Notes: generated by a model not told the origin, from the sequence alone. A stretch of DNA of 64,000 nt from a candidate division FCPU426 bacterium (GCA_030041545.1 JASHNQ010000015.1:62001-126000); one strand, 5' to 3'. Shown: positions 8,822-17,723, numbered from the stretch's first letter. Numbers and translations: made by a program.

Positions 8822-9747
8822 AGGCGCTGGATATTTCTTTGGGGAGCGCCCTGTTCCTAGCCCTCGCGGGAAATTTCTTGAACCCTGCCGGGGCCTATGC
8901 CGGCCCCGTGGATTCTACCCCGGTCGTTTCGACGCCGGATGTGGCCCAGGCCGACACTCCCACGCCAGCGGCCCAACCGGCGGATTCCGCCAAGGCCAAG
9001 CGGGCCAGGGAGTTTTTCGGCCTGGCCAACGCCTACGCGGCCGAGGGCCTCATCGATAAGGCGAATGAATATTGGACCCTTGCCCGGGAGTTGGACCCTT
9101 CCGTTGGCGGCAAAAACGCGGAAAAGATTTTCCCACTGGAACCGGGGTTCGTTCCCCCGGAGTTCAAGCCCAATCACGACCGTCCCTACAACCGCATGGT
9201 TAAAATTCTTTATGAGCAGGCGGTGGAAAGTTATGCCAATGGCGACACCCTTGATACAGTTAACTATTTAAAGGAAGCCGAGAAAATCGACCCGATTCAA
9301 CCGCAAGTCCAGGATTTCCTGGGAAAACTCCAGGGGCCGCCGGAAAACCCGGTGGACCCCTTGGAAAAAGTAAAGGAATCCCTAAAAAACGGAAAAAACG
9401 AGGAAGCCCTCGCCGAATTGGACGATTACCTGGACGATCATCCGGACGACGAGGAGGCGCTGAAACTAAAGGATAAAATCGAAAGCGCACGGCCCCACCC
9501 TAAAGTCAAAAAACACGCGGCCGGCAAGGAAAAGGCATCCCTTAAAAAAACACCCACCTCCCAAGACGACCAAGCCGCCCAGGCCCAAGCCGACCAGGCT
9601 TATAACTTGGGCCTCGACAGCTACCGCCAGGGCGATTACGCGGCGGCCAAGAAATTCTGGGAGGAAACCCTGGAGATTGAGCCTACCCACCTCCAGGCCC
9701 GCCACAATTTAGACCGTCTCTTGGAAGATCATCCTGAATTAAAATAA
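8818..9747 (+). CDS. Secreted TPR-like protein
   Basis: 309 residues if started at TTG 8818. The first 28 residues form a signal peptide (LFLALAGNFLNPAGAYAGP). Helical repeat segments of TPR type occur at about 60-95, 125-155 and 175-210. After a Lys-rich linker (KVKKHAAGKEKASLKK) a clear terminal TPR follows (YRQGDYAAAKKFWEETLEIEP). TPRs act as protein-interaction scaffolds; no partner is evident. Its own ribosome site is poor, whereas a good one precedes the overlapping seven-codon frame at 8798. The next gene also has TPRs, suggesting a shared envelope assembly. Confidence 0.75.
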   Translation: MKALDISLGSALFLALAGNFLNPAGAYAGPVDSTPVVSTPDVAQADTPTPAAQPADSAKAKRAREFFGLANAYAAEGLIDKANEYWTLARELDPSVGGKNAEKIFPLEPGFVPPEFKPNHDRPYNRMVKILYEQAVESYANGDTLDTVNYLKEAEKIDPIQPQVQDFLGKLQGPPENPVDPLEKVKESLKNGKNEEALAELDDYLDDHPDDEEALKLKDKIESARPHPKVKKHAAGKEKASLKKTPTSQDDQAAQAQADQAYNLGLDSYRQGDYAAAKKFWEETLEIEPTHLQARHNLDRLLEDHPELK

Positions 9748-9884
9748 CTTAAATAAAACCTCTTTAGCCGGGGATTCATGGGACAAATGGGATTAGTCTT
9801 TTCTTTGAAGGCTTTCTTTTCCCTAATTTTCCGTAACGTTTTGAGCCCATGGGACGTCTAATTCCTTACAGAGCGAGGTGAACT

Positions 9885-11150
9885 ATGAAAAAAACGACGC
9901 GCAGTGCTTTGTTTGCCTTTTTGTTTTTAGGGGCCCCGGCGATCCTCTTGGCCCAAGCCGCCTCGGATTTAAGGGGTATGGGCGAGGCCGTGGCCCAACA
10001 GGGCCTTTACGCGAAAGCCATTAGCTACTACCAACAGGCGGTGGCGGCTGACCCTAACGACTGGCAGTCCTACCAGGACATGGGCGACGCTTACATGAAA
10101 ATGAACGACAACGCCGAGGCCCTGGGCGCCTACCAAAAAAGCCTCCAGATCAATCCCAACAACAGCGCGGCGCAGGCCCAGGTGAATAGCCTGACCTCCG
10201 AAGGCGTGACGGCCCAGGCACCGGCCCCTGCGGCACCACCGGCCGCTTCCTCCCCTTCCGGCCCCCCGGGGAGCCAATTCAATGAAAGCCAGCCCATGGA
10301 GCCGGGCCAGTATCCACCCTTCGGGCATCCGCACCACCGCCAGCCCCAGCCGGAGCCCAACTATAAGGACAACCTGGCGCCCATGGACCACGCCAAGATG
10401 TGGTTCAAGTGGGACTTTGCATACAACTATTCCACCCAAGAGGACCTCATCAACAGCGCCAACGCCACCAACACCGAGGCCCAGAACGGCACCCTTTTTT
10501 ACAACTTCACCAACGCCAATGCCCTGATGTCCAACAGCGGTTTTTCAACCGGCGGCGAGTTGGGCTTCCTGGTCAACCCCAACTTCGGTATCGGCATTGG
10601 AGCGCGTTATATCCAGGCCGGTACCTACACACTGACTGCGGTCGATACGAGCTCGTCCCAAGTCTACCCTGAAGATTTTGAAAACGCTACCTTCACGCCT
10701 TCTGTCGTGCCCATCACCCTGGATTTCTACCTCTTCATGCCGGACCATGATGGCCGATTTTTCATCTCGGCGGGTGCTGGATATTATTGGGGCGTGGTCA
10801 ACGTTAATGAAAACTACAGTCTTCAAAATTACAGAAACAATCCCAACGCTCAGGACAACCCGCTGGGCAACCTCTACGCCGGCAACGTGGGGTTCCAGGT
10901 GGGCATCGGCCGCGATTTCGCCATCGGCCGCAATTTCGGCATTTCCCTTTTCGCCAGGGGCCGTTTCTGCCAAATTAGCGGTTTCCAAGGTACGCTCTCG
11001 GACGGCGACAACTACGCCTTGGTCAAGTACTCGGATGGGACTGTGGACATCGACAGCCCGGCCAATGTGGGCGTAGGCGGCGAGAAATACGCCGTGATCG
11101 ACTATACCGGCTTTGACGCGGGCATTTCCCTCAACTGGTTCAGTTTGTAA
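9885..11150 (+). CDS. Outer-membrane beta-barrel protein with N-terminal TPRs
   Basis: 421 residues, GAGGTGA upstream of the ATG. A signal peptide ends ILLAQA. Two TPR units (about 30-105: AISYYQQAVAADP, ALGAYQKSLQINP) are followed by an Ala/Pro/His-rich linker to about 165. The remaining 250 residues alternate hydrophobic and polar positions with Gly/aromatic turns (GGELGFLVNPNFGIGIGARY, FFISAGAGYYWG) and end in ISLNWFSL, as expected for an 8-12 strand barrel. The TPR part would lie in the periplasm. A strong terminator follows the stop. Confidence 0.75.
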   Translation: MKKTTRSALFAFLFLGAPAILLAQAASDLRGMGEAVAQQGLYAKAISYYQQAVAADPNDWQSYQDMGDAYMKMNDNAEALGAYQKSLQINPNNSAAQAQVNSLTSEGVTAQAPAPAAPPAASSPSGPPGSQFNESQPMEPGQYPPFGHPHHRQPQPEPNYKDNLAPMDHAKMWFKWDFAYNYSTQEDLINSANATNTEAQNGTLFYNFTNANALMSNSGFSTGGELGFLVNPNFGIGIGARYIQAGTYTLTAVDTSSSQVYPEDFENATFTPSVVPITLDFYLFMPDHDGRFFISAGAGYYWGVVNVNENYSLQNYRNNPNAQDNPLGNLYAGNVGFQVGIGRDFAIGRNFGISLFARGRFCQISGFQGTLSDGDNYALVKYSDGTVDIDSPANVGVGGEKYAVIDYTGFDAGISLNWFSL

Positions 11151-11160
11151 CCGTATTTTA

Positions 11161-11197
11161 AAAAAGGCCGTTTCCCTTGCGGGAAACGGCCTTTTTT
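11161..11197 (+). terminator. Rho-independent terminator after the TPR-barrel gene
   Basis: A perfect stem (GGCCGTTTCCC / GGGAAACGGCC, extended by A/T pairs) with loop TTGC is followed by a six-T run. It begins ten bases after the stop at 11150. Confidence 0.92.
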
Positions 11198-11254
11198 ATT
11201 TCAGGCCCGCCCGTTAGGATGGCATCGTTTCCATCCTTCCCTCCGGGGTTTCCC

Positions 11255-13528
11255 ATGAATAAACTGGTATTGCCGCGCCTGGCCGTCTTGCTGCTATGCC
11301 TTTCCATTTCCTCAAAGGGGTGGCCCTTGGACTCCGATACCCAGCCGGTCTTGCTTCCCATGCCCCTTGAGGCGCAATGGGCCCCGGGAGGCTTCCCCAT
11401 CACGGGGAGTTTGAGCCCCACCCTGGCGGGGGTCAAGGAAGAGCGGGTCGAGGGCGCCCTGAGGCGTTTCATGGACCGTTTGGGGAAAAAAACGGGGATT
11501 TCCTTTTCTGTCGATCTCATCGTCCCTGCGAATTTCGTGATCGATTGCAGGGGCAAGGGCCTTCCCGTGCAGTCCGTTGGCGAGGACGAATCCTACGACC
11601 TCATCGTCACGCCCGGTCAGATCACCCTTTCCGCGCCCAACCCCCTGGGCATCCTCCACGGCCTGGTGACCCTCCGCCAATTGGCGCAAACCGACGGGCA
11701 GGGCTGGTCCTTCCGTTGCGCGGTCATCCACGACAAGCCCCGGTTCCCCTGGCGGGGCCTTTTGATCGACGCCTGCCGCCACTGGATGCCCCTTGACGTC
11801 ATCCTGCGCAACCTCGACGGCATGGAGGAGGCCAAGCTCAACGTGTTCCACTGGCACCTGTCGGATGACCAGGGCTTTAGGATCGAGTGCAAAACCTACC
11901 CGAAGCTGCGGCAAATGGGCTCGGACGGCCATTACTACACCCAGGACCAGGTGCGGCAGGCGCTCTCTTACGCCCGCGACCGCGGCATCCGCGTGGTGCC
12001 GGAGTTCGACATGCCCGGCCACTTCACCTCCTGGCTGGCGGCCTACCTGGAGCTGGCCTCCGCGCCCGGGCCCTATGAGGTGGAGAAAAAATTCGGCGTC
12101 TTCGACCCCTGCCTCAACCCCGCCCAAGAGGAAACCTACCGGTTCCTCGATGGCTTCCTTGGCGAGATGGCCGCCCTTTTCCCGGACGAATACTTCCACA
12201 TCGGCGGGGACGAGGTGAACGGCAAGCACTGGAACCAGAACCCCGCCATCCAGCGCTTTATGTACGCCCACGGCCTCAAGACCAACGAGGACCTGCAGGG
12301 TTATTTCAACGGCCGGGTGGAGAAGATCCTCGCCCATAACCACAAGCGCATGGTGGGCTGGGACGAAATCCTGCGGCCCGGCCTTCCCAAGACCATCGTG
12401 GTGCAGTCCTGGCGCGGCACCGAGGCCCTGGCCCAGGCCGCCCGCCTGGGCTATGACGGCATCCTCTCCAACGGCTATTACCTGGACCTGGCCCATCCCG
12501 CCTCGGCCCACTACGCCGTGGACCCCCTGCCCCAGGCCCTCGCTGGCGGCCAACCCCAAGTTGGCCAGCCGAGTGCCGAAACCGGAGCGGTTTCGGCCCA
12601 ATCCGGTGGGCAAGCTTTGGGTGTGCCGGGGCAAACCGGCCCCGGCCCACTGCCGGAAAATGGCGGCTTGACGCCGCAGGAGGCGGCCCACGTGCTGGGA
12701 GGGGAAGCCTGCATGTGGAGCGAGCTGGTGACGCCGGAGAACGTGGACTCGCGCATCTGGCCCGCCGCCCTGGCCGTGGCCGAGAGGCTCTGGTCGAGCG
12801 CGAGCGTGAGGGACGCGGGCGATTTTTACCGCCGCCTGGATGTGGAAAGCCCGCGGCTGGAGGAAGTCGGCCTCACCCACCGTTCCAGCTACCTGCCCAT
12901 GCTCCGGCGCCTGGCGGGCGGCGCGAACATCGTCCCCTTGGGGATCCTGGCCGACGTGGTGGAGCCCGTGAGGGATTACCAGCGCCACAAGTGGGGCGGT
13001 TATTCCACGGATTTCCCCCTCAACCGCCTGGTGGACGCGGTGAGGCCCGAAAGCGAGGAGGCCCGCCACTTCGGGGCCTCGGTGGACGCTTACTTGGCGG
13101 GAACGGCTTCCCGGGACCGGCGGGGCCTCAAAAGATCCCTGGAGGTCTGGGAGAAAAACCACAAGGCCCTGGAGCCTATCTTGGAGAAATCCGACCTCCT
13201 GGCCGACGCCCTGGGACAGTCCCAGGACCTTTCGGCCTCGGCGCGGGTGGGTTTGGAGGCGCTCCAGTACCTGGACTCCGGCCGCGACGCGCCCCCGGAC
13301 TGGGTGGAAAAAGCCTCCCAAACCCTTTCCCGTGCCTGGGAGCCCAAGGCCCAGGTGCGGATCGCGGTGGTCCCGGCCATCTATAAGCTGGCGCTGGCCG
13401 CGGGGGAGCAGGACCAGCGCAAAGCCCCCGGGGACAAGGGGACCTGCCCTGGGCACCCAGGGGGAGTCGAAGGGTGGGTCAAGGCGCTGGACGCCCAGGT
13501 GCAGGCGGCGCTGAACGGCGGCCCATAG
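11255..13528 (+). CDS. Secreted beta-N-acetylhexosaminidase, glycoside hydrolase family 20
   Basis: 757 residues from ATG 11255; a longer in-frame reading begins inside the preceding terminator and is not used. A signal peptide (MNKLVLPRLAVLLLCLSIS) leads into a GH20b-like N-domain, then the TIM barrel with FHWHLSDDQGFRIE, the catalytic pair D319-E320 in HIGGDEVN, and the late motif GGEACMWSE. It removes terminal GlcNAc/GalNAc by substrate-assisted catalysis, fitting chitin or glycan scavenging outside the cytoplasm. About 40 residues at 430-470 are a Gly/Gln/Pro-rich insert coded by three back-to-back DNA palindromes, just before the GGEACMWSE segment. Confidence 0.95.
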   Translation: MNKLVLPRLAVLLLCLSISSKGWPLDSDTQPVLLPMPLEAQWAPGGFPITGSLSPTLAGVKEERVEGALRRFMDRLGKKTGISFSVDLIVPANFVIDCRGKGLPVQSVGEDESYDLIVTPGQITLSAPNPLGILHGLVTLRQLAQTDGQGWSFRCAVIHDKPRFPWRGLLIDACRHWMPLDVILRNLDGMEEAKLNVFHWHLSDDQGFRIECKTYPKLRQMGSDGHYYTQDQVRQALSYARDRGIRVVPEFDMPGHFTSWLAAYLELASAPGPYEVEKKFGVFDPCLNPAQEETYRFLDGFLGEMAALFPDEYFHIGGDEVNGKHWNQNPAIQRFMYAHGLKTNEDLQGYFNGRVEKILAHNHKRMVGWDEILRPGLPKTIVVQSWRGTEALAQAARLGYDGILSNGYYLDLAHPASAHYAVDPLPQALAGGQPQVGQPSAETGAVSAQSGGQALGVPGQTGPGPLPENGGLTPQEAAHVLGGEACMWSELVTPENVDSRIWPAALAVAERLWSSASVRDAGDFYRRLDVESPRLEEVGLTHRSSYLPMLRRLAGGANIVPLGILADVVEPVRDYQRHKWGGYSTDFPLNRLVDAVRPESEEARHFGASVDAYLAGTASRDRRGLKRSLEVWEKNHKALEPILEKSDLLADALGQSQDLSASARVGLEALQYLDSGRDAPPDWVEKASQTLSRAWEPKAQVRIAVVPAIYKLALAAGEQDQRKAPGDKGTCPGHPGGVEGWVKALDAQVQAALNGGP
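12548..12646. repeat. Three consecutive perfect palindromes inside the GH20 gene
   Basis: 12548-12566: GGCCAAC/GTTGGCC, loop 5. 12575-12597: GCCGAAACCG/CGGTTTCGGC, loop 3. 12625-12646: GCCGGGGC/GCCCCGGC, loop 6. The block is in frame and codes the low-complexity insert of the hexosaminidase. Confidence 0.8.
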
Positions 13529-13553
13529 CCGACGGTCGGCGGCTTGGATAAAA

Positions 13554-13702
13554 GGGTCAGGCCTATAGAATATACTTATCGGAAAAAGATGGGGGTCCGT
13601 TTGGGGGCGGTCAGCCGCCTTTGTGCCAGCGCCAAGAAGCGGTTGACGCAGGACAAGGCTTTTGCTCAAAGGATCTGAAAGTATATTCTATAGGCCTGAC
13701 CC
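13554..13702 (+). mobile_element. Relic of a REP-associated tyrosine transposase, copy A
   Basis: 24-bp perfect terminal inverted repeats (outer GGGTCAGGCC, inner end AATATACTT) bound 149 bases. The inside still codes KKMGVRLGAVSRLCASAKKR and DKAFAQRI, a C-terminal helix-turn-helix as found in Y1/TnpA_REP transposases. The right repeat supplies the last codons (KYIL, stop) in the ancestral frame; here a TGA precedes them. The catalytic HUH domain is gone, so it is not autonomous. Confidence 0.7.
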
Positions 13703-13763
13703 CTTGTGTGTGTGGAAAAAAATTTAATCGGTTTTGGATTATCCGCCCTGGGGAGGCGCAAAA

Positions 13764-14906
13764 ATGGGGAAAAATAATATCTTTCTGATGCTTAATTTTT
13801 TCGTGAGCTTGGCGCTTCTTTTGTCGCTCGGTTTTTTATGGTACCGAATGGGCAAGCTGGAGGGTCGAATGGCCCAGATCCCATTACCGGTCGTCCCTTC
13901 GCAGGCCATGAGTCCGGCCCCACCCATTCCTCAGTCAACGGGGGTTATCGCCGGGGATAATGATGATGGATCGGACAGTATCCAAGATGAAACCCAAACG
14001 GCCCAGGTTGGACCCACGCTATCGGTCAGTGAAGCGGATAAAGGTGTTCCAGGGAAAGATTGGGGGCTGGTCACTCGTTCGACCGGTTACCGTAGCCACT
14101 ATGGGACCGTTCCTTTGGTTTTCAACGGCATGATATTCGCCGTTGGGGGGGAAGGTTTGGATGCGGTATGGGAATCCACCGACGGCGACCAATGGACTGA
14201 GGCGGCTCCTGATTTTTATATTCCGTCGCTCTGTCACGGCGCCACGGTATTCAAGGGCCGATTATGGGCCGTGGGGGGAAGGGGCCGGGTCTCAAGCTCC
14301 GCCGATGGCGTCCACTGGGACTTGGCCACGGATAACGCTCCCTTCGGTCCCCGGAACAAGATCAGTTTGACCGCGTTTAACGGCCGCCTTTGGATGATCG
14401 GAGGCGTCAGCAACGACGTCATGGACGATGTTTGGTGCTCGGATGATGGGAAAAATTGGCAATGCGCCCTCGTCCATGCGCCCTTTTTATCCCGGCGGGA
14501 TCATCAAGCAACGGTCTTTAACGGAAAAATATGGATCACCGGTGGAATCCATGACAGTGTTTATACGCCCCTGGATGATATCTGGAATTCCCCCGATGGG
14601 TTCCATTGGCAGCAGGTTCCCGCCGGCCCTCATTACTCGGGAAGGCATAGTTTTGGGTTCGTCGCCTATCAAGGAAAACTTTGGGTGACCGCGGGGGACA
14701 ATGGAAAAGTAATAGGGGGAGTGGGTGATGTCTGGAACAGCCCCGACGGGATCCATTGGGATTGCGTCAATCCTGATGCGGGCCCGGTTTTTCGTGGCCG
14801 GACGGCCAACCAGGCTTTTGTTTTTAAAGACCGGTTATGGATATTAGGTGGGTACACGGGGACCGTTTGGTGTTCTCCCTCCTTGCCAGCCTCCGGCTCA
14901 AATTAA
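13764..14906 (+). CDS. Membrane-anchored Kelch-like beta-propeller protein
   Basis: 380 residues from ATG 13764, with GGGAGG seven bases upstream. One N-terminal membrane segment (about 8-25, VSLALLLSLGFLW) is followed by a short helix and a Pro/Ser/Asp linker to about 95. The rest is Kelch-like repeats: FNGMIFAVGGEG, FKGRLWAVGGRG, FNGRLWMIGGVS, FNGKIWITGGIH, YQGKLWVTAGDN, FKDRLWILGGYT, i.e. six blades with the paired glycines. It would hang on the outside of the inner membrane. Function unknown; one of seven propeller genes in the window. Confidence 0.8.
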   Translation: MGKNNIFLMLNFFVSLALLLSLGFLWYRMGKLEGRMAQIPLPVVPSQAMSPAPPIPQSTGVIAGDNDDGSDSIQDETQTAQVGPTLSVSEADKGVPGKDWGLVTRSTGYRSHYGTVPLVFNGMIFAVGGEGLDAVWESTDGDQWTEAAPDFYIPSLCHGATVFKGRLWAVGGRGRVSSSADGVHWDLATDNAPFGPRNKISLTAFNGRLWMIGGVSNDVMDDVWCSDDGKNWQCALVHAPFLSRRDHQATVFNGKIWITGGIHDSVYTPLDDIWNSPDGFHWQQVPAGPHYSGRHSFGFVAYQGKLWVTAGDNGKVIGGVGDVWNSPDGIHWDCVNPDAGPVFRGRTANQAFVFKDRLWILGGYTGTVWCSPSLPASGSN

Positions 14907-14924
14907 GGTGGCGGGGAGGGGCCC

Positions 14925-15068
14925 ATGAAACGATTCTTTTTCCTGTTCGCGGGGTTGGTTTTCAACGAAGGAGTGATTCATTTCTTCCGCTTGCAAGAAT
15001 GGAAAACCTCCAGGGGTTGTCCGCGACGGGGAGGCAAAATGGGCCCCGTCAACAAAAGGAAAAAATAG
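14925..15068 (+). CDS. Small hypothetical protein, possibly membrane-associated
   Basis: 47 residues with a hydrophobic start (MKRFFFLFAGLVFN) and a strongly basic tail (MGPVNKRKK). GGAGGG five bases upstream makes translation plausible, and the stop lies one base before the ATG of the VOC gene, so the two may be coupled. No family recognised. Confidence 0.4.
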   Translation: MKRFFFLFAGLVFNEGVIHFFRLQEWKTSRGCPRRGGKMGPVNKRKK

Positions 15069-15069
15069 C

Positions 15070-15513
15070 ATGGCGAAAAATCAACCCAAGGGCAAAAAAG
15101 CGAAACAGAAACAAATGATCATAATCAGCTTGCCAGTAACAAACCTCACGAAGTCGGTAGGTTTTTATCTGGCCATTGGTTTTACCCGGAAATTTTCTGA
15201 CAAGGGTTCAGCCTGTATGGTTCTATCGGACACCATCAGCGTAATGCTGATCACCCATTCAATGTGGAAGGGCTTCACCACGAGGCTAATTCCGGACCCC
15301 AAAAAATCGGCGCAAATGGCCTTGATCCTATCCCGCGATAGCCAGAAAGCGGTCGATGCCATGGTTGAAAAAGGTAAAAAAGCCGGCGGCAAAGCCGACC
15401 CAAACCCCAAAGAAGACTACGGGTTCATGTATGGGCGCAGCCTTGAGGACCCCGATGGCCATATTTGGGAGCCTAAGTGGATGGATAGGGTCCCAATGAT
15501 TAAACAAAGTTAA
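15070..15513 (+). CDS. VOC-superfamily (glyoxalase/bleomycin-resistance fold) protein
   Basis: 147 residues. A Lys-rich N-terminal tail (KGKKAKQKQ) precedes a VOC core: IIISLPVTNLTKSVGFYLAIGF opens the first beta-alpha-beta unit, and YGFMYGRSLEDPDGHIWEP carries the usual closing motif with the metal-ligand Glu. Such proteins include lyases, dioxygenases and drug-binding proteins; the nearest general match is the PhnB/glyoxalase-like group. The substrate cannot be read from sequence. The first 26-bp palindrome of the downstream series begins 16 bases after the stop. Confidence 0.8.
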   Translation: MAKNQPKGKKAKQKQMIIISLPVTNLTKSVGFYLAIGFTRKFSDKGSACMVLSDTISVMLITHSMWKGFTTRLIPDPKKSAQMALILSRDSQKAVDAMVEKGKKAGGKADPNPKEDYGFMYGRSLEDPDGHIWEPKWMDRVPMIKQS

Positions 15514-15528
15514 ATTTGCGTTCGTGTT

Positions 15529-15554
15529 GTCCACGACGGGGACCCATCGTGGAC
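15529..15554 (+). repeat. 26-bp array palindrome R1
   Basis: Left arm GTCCACGACGGG, centre GA, right arm CCCATCGTGGAC (one mismatch). It lies 16 bases after the VOC stop. The remaining bases to 15773 show no gene. Confidence 0.9.
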
Positions 15555-15773
15555 AGGAGCAATCGAAGGAAGTACAACCCCGTATACGGCGGAATGGATA
15601 TAAATGAATTTCAGAACGGTCAAAGAAATTAAATACGGAGCTTTAGGAATAGGTCACCAGGCAATATCGCCGGATAAAGTCATCTAGGAAATTCCGGTTT
15701 AAAGGAAAAAAATAAGGCCCACTCGGATCGCCCCAGCGTCTAAATCCCGAGCACCTTTATTTCAGGCGGGACC

Positions 15774-16508
15774 ATGAAAAACATCCTCCGAATCCTGCGG
15801 CCTTGCCTTTTCGGGTTTTTGGGCCTGGCGGCAAGCTACATCTTGTTGATCTGCTTTCCCCAGCCGCTTTTTGCCTATAGCCATACTTGGAACAACCTGA
15901 CCCTTTATTGCGACGACCCCATTCCGCCCCAGGCCGACCAGGTGCTCCAGGACGCGCAACGCCGCCTGGGCAGGAGCCCCTTTTACGCGAATAAACCGCA
16001 CGAGAACATCTTCCTCTGCAACCATATCTGGCGTTACCGACTTTTGTTCGCGGCCAACGAAAACGCCAAAGGGTTTGCCTATTTATTCGCCCCTTGGAAT
16101 GTCTTTCTTGGAAAGGCCGATATATCGGAAAATGTCCTTTTCCGGAAAGACGGCCGGACCCCTTCGGGCCCGGCCCGGCCGCTTTCCTATTTTCTTGCCC
16201 ATGAGATTACCCACAACCTGACCAACCGGTTCCTGGGACCCTGGGCCCAATGGCGCCTACCGGTTTGGAAGAGGGAAGGCTATGCCGATTACATCGGCAA
16301 GGGCGGCGACTTCGACTTTAAGAAAAACCTAGCGCTTTTCAAAAAAGGGGACCCTTTGCTGGACCCGCATGCCTCGGGACTTTACCTGCGCTACCAACTG
16401 CTGGTGGCCTATCTACTGGAAAAGAAGGGACTGACGGCGCCGCAGCTTTTGACCGGTTCTTTTGACCAGGCCGCGCTTGAAAAAGAGATCCGGAGCCTCC
16501 CGGATTGA
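15774..16508 (+). CDS. Signal-anchored gluzincin-type metallopeptidase-like protein
   Basis: 244 residues. The N-terminus is a long hydrophobic segment (LFGFLGLAASYILLICFPQ), probably a membrane anchor. In the centre HEITHN fits HExxH and is followed 20-25 residues later by WKREGYADYIG, where Glu is the expected third zinc ligand of gluzincins. It resembles short membrane-tethered peptidase-like proteins of unknown substrate. The last codon overlaps the TTG start of a broken GNAT gene by four bases, so the two once formed an operon. Confidence 0.7.
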   Translation: MKNILRILRPCLFGFLGLAASYILLICFPQPLFAYSHTWNNLTLYCDDPIPPQADQVLQDAQRRLGRSPFYANKPHENIFLCNHIWRYRLLFAANENAKGFAYLFAPWNVFLGKADISENVLFRKDGRTPSGPARPLSYFLAHEITHNLTNRFLGPWAQWRLPVWKREGYADYIGKGGDFDFKKNLALFKKGDPLLDPHASGLYLRYQLLVAYLLEKKGLTAPQLLTGSFDQAALEKEIRSLPD

Positions 16509-16639
16509 ACAGCCCACTTCACATCAGGCCCGGGGTGGCCGCGGACATCCCCCGCCTTTCCAAGGCCTACGCCGAATCCTGGAGGAGCACCTACCAGGGA
16601 ATGACGCCGGAAGTTTTGGTGAAGGGCATCACCGCTTAA
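16505..16639 (+). pseudogene. Truncated GNAT acetyltransferase, N-terminal fragment
   Basis: TTG 16505 overlaps the preceding stop and reads 44 residues (HIRPGVAADIPRLSKAYAES, then WRSTYQGMTP), a classic first beta-strand and helix of a GNAT domain. A TAA then stops it. The following 90 bases still look like mutated coding sequence. The acetyl-CoA binding motif is absent, so no enzyme can be made. Confidence 0.65.
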
Positions 16640-16820
16640 TACTCGTTTGGGACCATGAGGACCGCTTGGCCTGGGTCCACCACCAGGTAGAATTTTCATC
16701 GGCCTTCCGGGAAATCCGTGATTAAACATACAAATTCCAAAAGATATCTCCCGAACCGGTGAAGAATACCAATATCCTGAAAAATTTTCGTTCGTTGAAG
16801 GCTGAAAAGCCTCGGACGGC

Positions 16821-16846
16821 GTCCACGGCGGGGACCCATCGTGGAC
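16821..16846 (+). repeat. 26-bp array palindrome R2
   Basis: GTCCACGGCGGG-GA-CCCATCGTGGAC, with two arm mismatches. It lies between the GNAT remnant and the PIN operon. The rest of the 16640-17048 gap shows only the promoter noted next. Confidence 0.85.
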
Positions 16847-17012
16847 AATCAGTAGTTCTGATTATTTGTTCAGGAAATATTTTCCGGGGACCTTTGGGAC
16901 TTTCGCCCAAAGTTTTTGAGGACCGGTGGTTTGCGCTTCCCGCTTTAAGGTTTTCTTTTCTACTCGAGTAGTGACTTAACCATGGCACAAACTTGGGGAC
17001 GGCCGGTCAAAG

Positions 17013-17048
17013 TATTTAAATTTTAGTGATATCACCTATAATATCATC
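17013..17048 (+). promoter_or_regulatory. Promoter and operator of the PIN/RHH module, apparently leaderless
   Basis: A perfect TATAAT at 17037-17042 ends six bases before the ATG, so transcription should start at the A of the start codon. No Shine-Dalgarno is present. TTTAAA 16 bases upstream is a weak -35. The perfect palindrome GTGATATCAC (17026-17035) abuts the -10 and is a natural site for the RHH antitoxin. Confidence 0.6.
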
Positions 17049-17474
17049 ATGAAAGCGCATGGAACCGTCCTTGATACCAATGTCATTGTGGCGGCCATGC
17101 GATCCAAGCGGGGGGCCTCTAATCGCCTTCTGGGGCTGTTTGCCAGGGGAAAACTTCAAGCGCATATTTCGGTGCCCCTGGTCCTGGAATATGAATCGGT
17201 TTTGAGGAGACAGGCGAAAACTTTAGGTCTTTCGCAATCGGAAGTCTCGGAATTTGTGAATTTTATTTGCCGTGGCGGGAAGAAACAAGATATCCATTTC
17301 ATGTGGCGGCCCACCTTGAAGGACCCCAATGATGACATGATCCTGGAACTCGCGGTGGCGTCTGGCGCGGACTTGGTGACTTTCAACGTTCGGGATTTTC
17401 TCGGGGCCGAACGGTTTGGAGTGCGGGTTTTTGAGCCAGGAACCTACCTGAAAAGAATGGAGGAAAGACTATGA
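17049..17474 (+). CDS. PIN-domain ribonuclease toxin
   Basis: 141 residues with PIN-domain acidic residues: D9 in VLDTNV, E48 in PLVLEYESV, the pair in DPNDDMILELA near 95, and the Asp of VTFNVRDF near 115. This is the pattern of the 'putative toxin-antitoxin system toxin component, PIN family' group, metal-dependent RNases that cut tRNA or mRNA. It overlaps the RHH antitoxin gene by four bases (ATGA), with the toxin first. The promoter arrangement suggests a leaderless mRNA repressed by the antitoxin. Confidence 0.9.
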   Translation: MKAHGTVLDTNVIVAAMRSKRGASNRLLGLFARGKLQAHISVPLVLEYESVLRRQAKTLGLSQSEVSEFVNFICRGGKKQDIHFMWRPTLKDPNDDMILELAVASGADLVTFNVRDFLGAERFGVRVFEPGTYLKRMEERL

Positions 17475-17713
17475 GTGCTGTTAGTTTAAGATTGCCGGAT
17501 TCGCTTCATGAATCCATAAAGAAAATGGCCCAGCAGGAGCACGTTTCCGTCAACCAACTCATTACCTTGGCTGTGGCCGAGAAATTGTCCGCACTGATGA
17601 CCTCGGATTACCTGCAAAAACGCGGGGCCAAGGGGAATCGCGATCGCTTTCTTAAGATTCTGGCGAAAGCCAAGGATGAAGAACCTGATCCGAAGGACCG
17701 GCGTTCCAGATAA
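17471..17713 (+). CDS. Ribbon-helix-helix antitoxin, partner of the PIN toxin
   Basis: 80 residues. SAVSLRLPDSLHESIKKMA followed by EHVSVNQLITLAVAEKL is an Arc/HicB-like RHH domain: one beta strand and two helices that bind DNA as a dimer. The C-terminal tail (FLKILAKAKDEEPDPKD) would wrap the toxin. It overlaps the toxin stop by four bases. The tail ends ten bases before the transposase relic at 17724, so the relic lies immediately downstream without breaking the module. Confidence 0.88.
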   Translation: MSAVSLRLPDSLHESIKKMAQQEHVSVNQLITLAVAEKLSALMTSDYLQKRGAKGNRDRFLKILAKAKDEEPDPKDRRSR

Positions 17714-17723
17714 AAGGATAAAA

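Noticed and set aside
11312-13669. 785-residue minus-strand frame across the GH20 gene
   Set aside because: GC-rich antisense shadow: the plus frame has catalytic motifs and a signal peptide, and the minus frame has Gly/His/Val-biased composition without motifs.
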